Shown here: piece by piece, positions 58,303 through 64,000 of the stretch
Position numbering within the stretch: position 1 is the stretch's first letter
Layout of the letters: every line of letters begins with the position of its first letter
DNA from: Gymnopilus junonius
Lineage: Eukaryota > Basidiomycota > Agaricomycetes > Agaricales > Galerinaceae
Direction of reading: 5' to 3'
Length of the DNA: 64,000 nucleotides
Assembly (NCBI GenBank): GCA_015501075.1
Contig: JADNYJ010000017.1
Span: 62,001 to 126,000 of the forward strand
Position numbers and translations under genes: made by a program
The notes under the pieces: generated by a model
What the model saw: only the letters and a program-made list of their open reading frames with translations
What the model was told of the DNA's origin: nothing
The model's database searches: none

Positions 58303-61300
58303 ATGGAGGAAGACACAGAAGTCCTCGACTGGGACGCACTCGATGAAGAGCAACAGGCTGCTCTCGCTCATGCACAGCAGCAGGAACGCCACACCGACAA
58401 CTACGCCGACGAGGACGAGGACGACGCAGTCTCCCTAGGAGAAGAGGAAGATGACCAAGCATTTTATTATCCGCATGAAGGCGCTCACAAGGGCACATAC
58501 GACACAGGTATCACCCAGGAGGCGCCCGAGGAATCACCTTCGCCACCATCACGCGAGGATGATACGGGCGCTAATGGCCAGCAGAACCAGAGTGCCCGAC
58601 ACAGCTACGCTGAAGGTGATAGGCACGCGAGGATCACATCTTCTGGTACGCCTCCGCATAGTTCGAGTTCAAGGAACCTCCACTCTTCTCCCCTGCGGTC
58701 CTCAAACTCAAACTCCAATCATAATCATAACGGTACCCGCCTCACACATGCTCTTCCTCCCAAACCAGTGACAGTTCCATCAGCTTACTTACCTCATTCT
58801 CTTTCCATGGTCGAAGCAGTAGGCATGGCCGCCATGACCCCCCTGGTGCTGGTAGGACATCGGCTCGCGACCGCGACACCACCAAGAAGTCGAACGGGCC
58901 ACCTCCAAAACGTGGCTCATCTCCTGCTTCAGCTGACCTTCCTCAAAACTGGGAAACGCGGCGCTCACGAACCAGTGGCGACGTGTACTACTATAATCGT
59001 GAAACATACGAAAGCACTAGGACACTCCCATCAAGTGCATCTTCTCAAAGTCGACGACGGCGGCAGAGTCGTTCTCCTGGACCTGTTTCTTCTGACGCTC
59101 ATCATGCACAGACACCTCGTTCAGCTAATCACGATCTTGACCGCACTCATCATACTCATGATAGGGACAGGGAAGTAGAAGGCTCCACCAGGTCCGCAAC
59201 ACCCGACCTCTCATATAAAGATCGTCACTACAGACCTGTCTCTGTTGATGCTGAAGTGTCAGTCGAAGTTGTTCGGACTGTGGAACGCACAGAAGTCATA
59301 AGTGCCCGTGTTCCGGCTAAATCACGCTATGATAGGTCACCCTCTCCTCTTCCTCCGCGGCGACGACGGCCGAGGTCGTTGTCGCCTCAGCAGGATACTA
59401 GGAGTGCTCAGGTTTTTTCTGCCAGAGATAAGGATGGAGATCACAGGCCTTCGACTGCTGCTGCTGCTTCTGCCCGAGATACAGGACGTCCTGGTGGTCG
59501 TGACCGTGACCGTGATCGTGAACGAGAGAGAAACTACACTAACTCTGATTCTTCCATGGCAAAGGATCTTGACGCTCCTGAGCCTGGGTACTCATCCCGC
59601 CATTATGTACCCTCTCCTCACTTGACAGCTGCAGATTTCTCTAAGACCAATGAACAACGCAGGTCTCGTCGAGATGCACCCTTATCAGACCAACGTGATC
59701 AACGCGTTTCTGACAACAGGAGCAACAGACCACCGTTCAGACAGAGGGAAAGTAGTCGTGGACCCGCCAACAGGGATCGTGACCGAGATCGCGAGCCTGC
59801 CCGTCAGCCCGATAACAGGCGAGAGAGGGTCTATGTGAATGCGAATGAACAACAATACATGCCCACACCCAGTACGTTTTCAGCCTCATACCATCCTGAT
59901 ACCACCCTCCCCTGCCCTTGCCCCTCTGCAACCTCCTTGTGCATACGTTCATATTCCAGGCCATCGCAGGCTATGGCTGGAATAATTGTGTGCCCTCCTT
60001 TGTTTTCGAGACCAGATTTTCGTGAGAAGTGCCATCGTCTCCGTGCTGTACTTGCCCTCTATGTCGCCTTCAAAGTCTTCGTTGTGGATTCTTTTTCTTC
60101 TTCTTGCCTTTTCTTCTTCGCCCTCTTCTTCGTCTTCTGCTCATCTATCCGTCGTATCGCCTTTTCTTACCACTTTTTCCATCCCTTTTCCCTTCCTGCT
60201 TTACAGGGTATAGGTCACCACCACCACATGCACGCGCACGTGATCGCGACTATGGATCGACACAACAAGAAAGCGAACAGCCACCGCCTCCAGCAGCACC
60301 CTCAAGTCGAAGAGACAGGGAGAGGGAGAGGCCTGCGCGTTTCGATCCATCAAGTTCACCCTCCTCCGTAGCTCGTCAAAGTCAAGCTCAAGTCCAGTCT
60401 CAACCTCCAGCGCGTGAAGGAGGCGCTGATATTGCAAGACCAAGAGAAAGAGAAAGAGAATATGAACCTCAAGGTCCGCCACCACCTGCAGCTTACGACT
60501 CGGCTCGTCGGGATAGGGAACGGGACAGAGACAGGGGCCGAAGGCCCGATGATCGTGATCGAGAGCATGATTATGGCGATCGTCACCCTCATCGGCGCGA
60601 CCCTGCTTTAGATGACAACGAGGACCTGCCAAGACGCCCTGGTCTTGAGATTTATCCTGCTCGTCCAGAGGTGAGCCGGGCAGCAGCACCAGCGACCAAT
60701 GAGAGGCCGCCGCCGCCGAAACGGTACAACGGGGATCGGGACCGGGACCGCTACGAACAGCAGCAGGAGCAGCTGCCTCCTCTACGGGATGAAACCTCAC
60801 GTACGTCTGTTTTCAAAGTTAACTTGGAGATCCTTATACCGACATTCGCTTTCTTCCTCTTTCCCCTTTCCCTCCTCCCATTCTGGCAATATTTTCTTGA
60901 ATAGACCGCAGAAGAGCCCCGCTGCCGCCTCAAACCAAAAGCTTCTTATCTTCTTCAAACAATGGACCGGTCCACAGGGATCCCCCTCCTCACGCTGAAT
61001 GGAGCCAGGTTCATAAAGAACCCCCGCCTCACCACCGACCACCACCAGATGACCGCCCACCCGCTCGTGGCCGTGGGCGAGGTGAATGGGTTGCTCAAGG
61101 GCCTCCACAGCAGCAACAAGGACAGCCTCCGCCTAGAATCGATACGAGGATGGATGTGGATTATCATCCTCACGATGAGCATGCTCTGAGGTCGGCCGGT
61201 CGTCCCTCAGCTCATCCATCGCCCTATGGTAAGCCGAGGAATGCCGGAGAACGGGCGCCGCCACCACCCAGGGACAACTACGAGCCTGCTGGAGGACCCA

Positions 61301-63195
61301 GGCCTAACAGGTCATCTCTGCCTTCCAGGCCATCAGCAAACTCTGGGAGTGCACATCTGCCTCCTGCTGGACCTGCGCTTCGGAGAGGACAAGAACCTTC
61401 AGGCCCTTCTCCGGGCAAGTATGATAATAGACATGGTCAGGAGGGGTATGGTCCTGGCCCTGGTCCTCAGCAAGATGCCCGGCCTGGACCTGGGTGGAGG
61501 GATAGTCGAGGTCCTAGTACGTATCCTGAACGTAACTCGGGTGTAAGTTTCTTGGTCTTGGTTTTAAAGCTGCCTTGTTGATCCAATTTACTTGAGCAGT
61601 CAAGGCACGACTACCGTGATCGACAAGAAGATAATGTCAGGCCTCCTCCCCGTGGTCCTCCACTTCCAGCAACGGGTACCAACAATGTGCCTATTGGGCC
61701 TAGGCGAGCATCAGCAGCTCCGTCTCAGCCGCCGCCGCCTGGTGCTGCTAACATTCCTCCAGTAGCATTCCCTCCCGGAATGTCTCCTCTTGCTCCTCCT
61801 ATGGGCATGCCTTTCAACCCAGACGCGCGACCACCGCCTTCCACCTTGATTGATCCATCAAAGGCACGTGAATTGCCTCCTGGGAAGGAGTCATATGAGA
61901 GGGTGCGTATTTTTTCTTTTGTGGTTTGGTCGACTGTGTTGCTGAGTCTGTCGTTGCCTTTGTTCTCTCAGCCTCTGAATTTGCAAATCTCGTCTGTGCC
62001 TCCGCCTCGTGGGCCCAAGTCGGGCATTGAGAGCATTCCGCGACGTGATCTTCCGGTGGGTTTTTATTTTATTTATCTAGCCTCCTTTTTTGTTGAAGAC
62101 AAAATGCAGCCACATATCCCAGATGATGCACAGCAACCTCCGCAAGTACCTTCTGGTGCAGAGAGGCCTGGAAGGCGTCGCGATGTTAGGGGATCCAGGT
62201 TTTCTCCCATTGAAACAGTACGTGGATTCTGAATTTGCTTTATATATATTCCTAATACATGGTTTGTTTCACAGAGAGTTAAACCAGAACAATCTCATCT
62301 AGAACGGCTACCTGTGCAGGACTACTCTGCTATCAGCCTCCCTCTTTCTGAAATTGCGAGCAAGGAGGACATTATCGACATTATTGAAAGACCGCCGACG
62401 CCTCCTCCGATGTCGAGGGAGCCTTCCACTCTTTCTGTCGTCATGGATCAAACACCGTCGTATGTTTCTGAACAAGGTCAATCATCTGATGCTCGTTCGG
62501 ACACTTCGCACAATGTAGCGTCTGGTCTTTCAGAACAGCGACAAGATGCGCCCCAGCAGCCTGCTGACGTCGGTCCGGAAAGCACAGTGCCTCCTCCAAG
62601 CAAGCCGGTGCAAGAGCAGGAGCTCTCTTTCGCAAAGGCGGCTCAACAGCAATCTGGAAGGACATTCACCAGATGGGGCAATAAAACTGCGGTTGTACCA
62701 CCCTCTCCTGACATTGGACGTCGTTTGCCTCTAGAAATGGCTGATAGTGCCGAGCCTGCGCTGTCTCGTCGCTTGAGTGACAGTTATGGTGACAAACCCA
62801 GACACCGCAAAAACCCTTCGGATAGAGGAGCGGGTCCTGGGGATAATGCCTATGCAGTACCACCTCCGCCTGGACGAGTCCGATCGCAGGACGATAGGCC
62901 GGGCTTCATGGGCCGCCTGGAAGCACCAGCACCAGCACCAGCAGGAGAACATCCTCCCATATCTCTTTTGGCTCGACTCTCGGCTCAGCCCCTTCCGGAT
63001 CAAGATGCCCCTCCACAGTCACTGCGCGATAGGCTTGTTCCGTCGAAGAGAGATCGGGACGATATGATGATGGACGAGAGAGGTGGTCAGAGGGATGGCC
63101 CGTATGATGATAATGATGGGAATGAAAATAAGCGCGTTAAACGCAGGAATGGGAGGGGCGGAGGGAGGAGGGGTATGAGGAGGAGCATAACCTAG
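58303..63195 (+). CDS. Large WW-domain, RD/RS- and proline-rich protein (likely nuclear RNA factor)
   Basis: The start MEEDTEVLDWDALDEEQQAA opens an acidic N-terminus. A WW domain follows, DLPQNWETRRSRTSGDVYYY then NRETYESTRTLP. Its first Trp and Tyr-Tyr-Tyr-Asn are normal, but the second Trp is Arg. Beyond it are hundreds of residues of Arg-Asp, Arg-Ser and Pro-rich sequence (RDRDRERERNYTNSDSS; SYGDKPRHRKNPSDRG), split by several short introns. The C-terminus is basic (KRVKRRNGRGGGRRGMRRSI) and ends at 63195. Such composition is typical of splicing or transcription-coupled factors, and WW domains bind Pro-rich partners. A one-base frame change is needed near 58770-58800. I do not recognise a named orthologue. 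Confidence 0.75.
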
Positions 63196-63782
63196 ATGCC
63201 TTCCTTCTCACCCTTTGTGTAGACTTGGACGAATAATTTAAAAAAAGCTTGGTTCATTCGTGGCCAGCGGAAGTGGTCGTTAGTGTTGTTTGTTCTTATT
63301 ATAAAAGTTATCTTTTCATTCTGTCTGTACTGTGTCGTTTTGCGTTTTTCGTAGCTGTTCAATGTTCCTTTTATTTCAATCTTGTTGCATCCTACATATT
63401 AGTTGTTTCATAGGCATGTAAATTTGCAATGAAATCATTCAAATTTTCTGACTGTCATTTGCCATAATTTTAAATAATTAGGGCTCAGCCTCATCAACCA
63501 GAAGATGATAAGGTGCTTGTTCATAATCAGTTGCCCTCCTTGCTCCTTCCTGAAAGTTCGACGGTACTTTAGACTCCTGAATTCTTGCCTTATTAGGTAA
63601 ATTTCTAAAAATAAACAACGTCTGACATCATTTCCGATCTGATTTCGACCTGAATTCTGGTTCTCTTTCCTCTTCCACAACGACTAGTGGTGAGCATTAT
63701 GTATCCTGTACTCGACACTTTATCTGAGATTTGTCTTAATAATTTTTTTGACGTAAAGGTTCAGCACTCAGTAATCAACCAA
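63196..63782. other. Intergenic spacer
   Basis: 3' UTR of the WW-domain gene and promoter of the next gene. AT-rich, with no ORF worth reporting. Confidence 0.5.
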
Positions 63783-64000
63783 ATGACTGCAGTTTCTGAC
63801 TCCATCGTCTTTCGCCACCTATTCTCGACCCCAGAATCGTCCGAGATATGGTCTGATCATAAGCGCACTCAATATTACTTGGACTTTGAAGCTGCACTAG
63901 CCGTAGCTCAGGCGCGTCTTGGAATTATACCTAAAGAGGCGGGCGATCTCATTAAATCCAAATGCCGAGCTGAATTCATGGATATGGAAGAATTGGGCGA
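63783..64000 (+). CDS. Fumarase/aspartase-superfamily lyase, N-terminus (partial)
   Basis: The ATG at 63783 begins MTAVSDSIVFRHLFSTPESS and continues YYLDFEAALAVAQARLGIIP, KEAGDLI, and runs off the window without an intron. The order (F-x-x-LFSTPE, then LDFEAALA-A-A-LG-IP-EA) is the opening of adenylosuccinate-lyase/3-carboxymuconate cycloisomerase proteins. The LFSTPE start and EAALA motif fit the cycloisomerase (aromatic catabolism) branch better than purine synthesis. The active-site regions lie outside the window. Confidence 0.8.
   Translation, partial: MTAVSDSIVFRHLFSTPESSEIWSDHKRTQYYLDFEAALAVAQARLGIIPKEAGDLIKSKCRAEFMDMEELG

Noticed and set aside
59302..60611. Several plus and minus ORFs rich in Leu, Ile and Val within the WW-domain gene
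   Set aside because: Out-of-frame readings of the Arg-Asp repeats; they contain no conserved motifs and the in-frame reading is continuous over introns.
1..64000. CRISPR arrays, riboswitches, bacterial operons
   Set aside because: No regularly spaced repeats were seen, and the intron-rich gene structures are eukaryotic.

Overview
The window is nuclear DNA of a filamentous basidiomycete, most likely an Agaricomycete. The evidence is dense short introns (about 50-60 bp) in almost every gene, a pair of P450s of a type common in mushrooms, an Sre1/SREBP factor with the diagnostic tyrosine in its basic region, a Ty3/gypsy chromovirus, and intron-containing tRNA genes. Coding assignments rest on conserved motifs read across exons. 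Exon borders are my own splice reading.

Layout. 1-2.4 kb: a gene tail, tRNA-Val, tRNA-Pro and a 1.05 kb element with terminal inverted repeats. 2.4-7.1 kb: two tandem cytochrome P450 genes (-). 9-11.8 kb: ribosomal protein S26 (-), a secreted CBM19-like protein (+) and a small unknown gene (-), all with single-base frame breaks. 12-19 kb: an SDE3/MOV10-type RNA helicase (-) and Xaa-Pro aminopeptidase P (-). 21-24 kb: two uncharacterised genes. 24.8-35.9 kb: an accessory block. It holds a gene with a helical N-terminus, an EF-hand-like segment and a receiver/TIR-like C-terminus (-), a decayed chromovirus with LTRs and TTATT target duplications, a truncated pseudogene copy of the accessory gene, and two tRNA-Arg(CCT) genes. 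36-39.9 kb: the SREBP-type regulator (+). 41-42.6 kb: a protein-kinase-like relic, a 289 bp MITE and an ACGCGT-rich repeat. 42.9-46.9 kb: two paralogous alpha/beta hydrolases (-). 47.6-49.5 kb: the PIG-A/GPI3 subunit of GPI-anchor synthesis (+). 50.7-52.5 kb: an epoxide-hydrolase-like enzyme (-). 53.6-63.2 kb: calcineurin A (-), UNC-50 (-) and a large WW-domain RS/RD-rich protein (+). From 63.8 kb: the start of a fumarase/aspartase-superfamily lyase (+).

Most genes are ordinary housekeeping or regulatory genes with no obvious shared pathway. The accessory region at 24.8-36 kb is the least ordinary part. An apparently intact immune-receptor-like gene and its truncated copy lie on either side of a decayed retroelement and next to a tRNA pair. 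Single-base frame breaks recur in several otherwise conserved genes (S26, SREBP, CBM19-like, one hydrolase), while calcineurin, UNC-50, PIG-A and the helicase read cleanly. Residual sequence error and real decay cannot be separated from this sequence alone.
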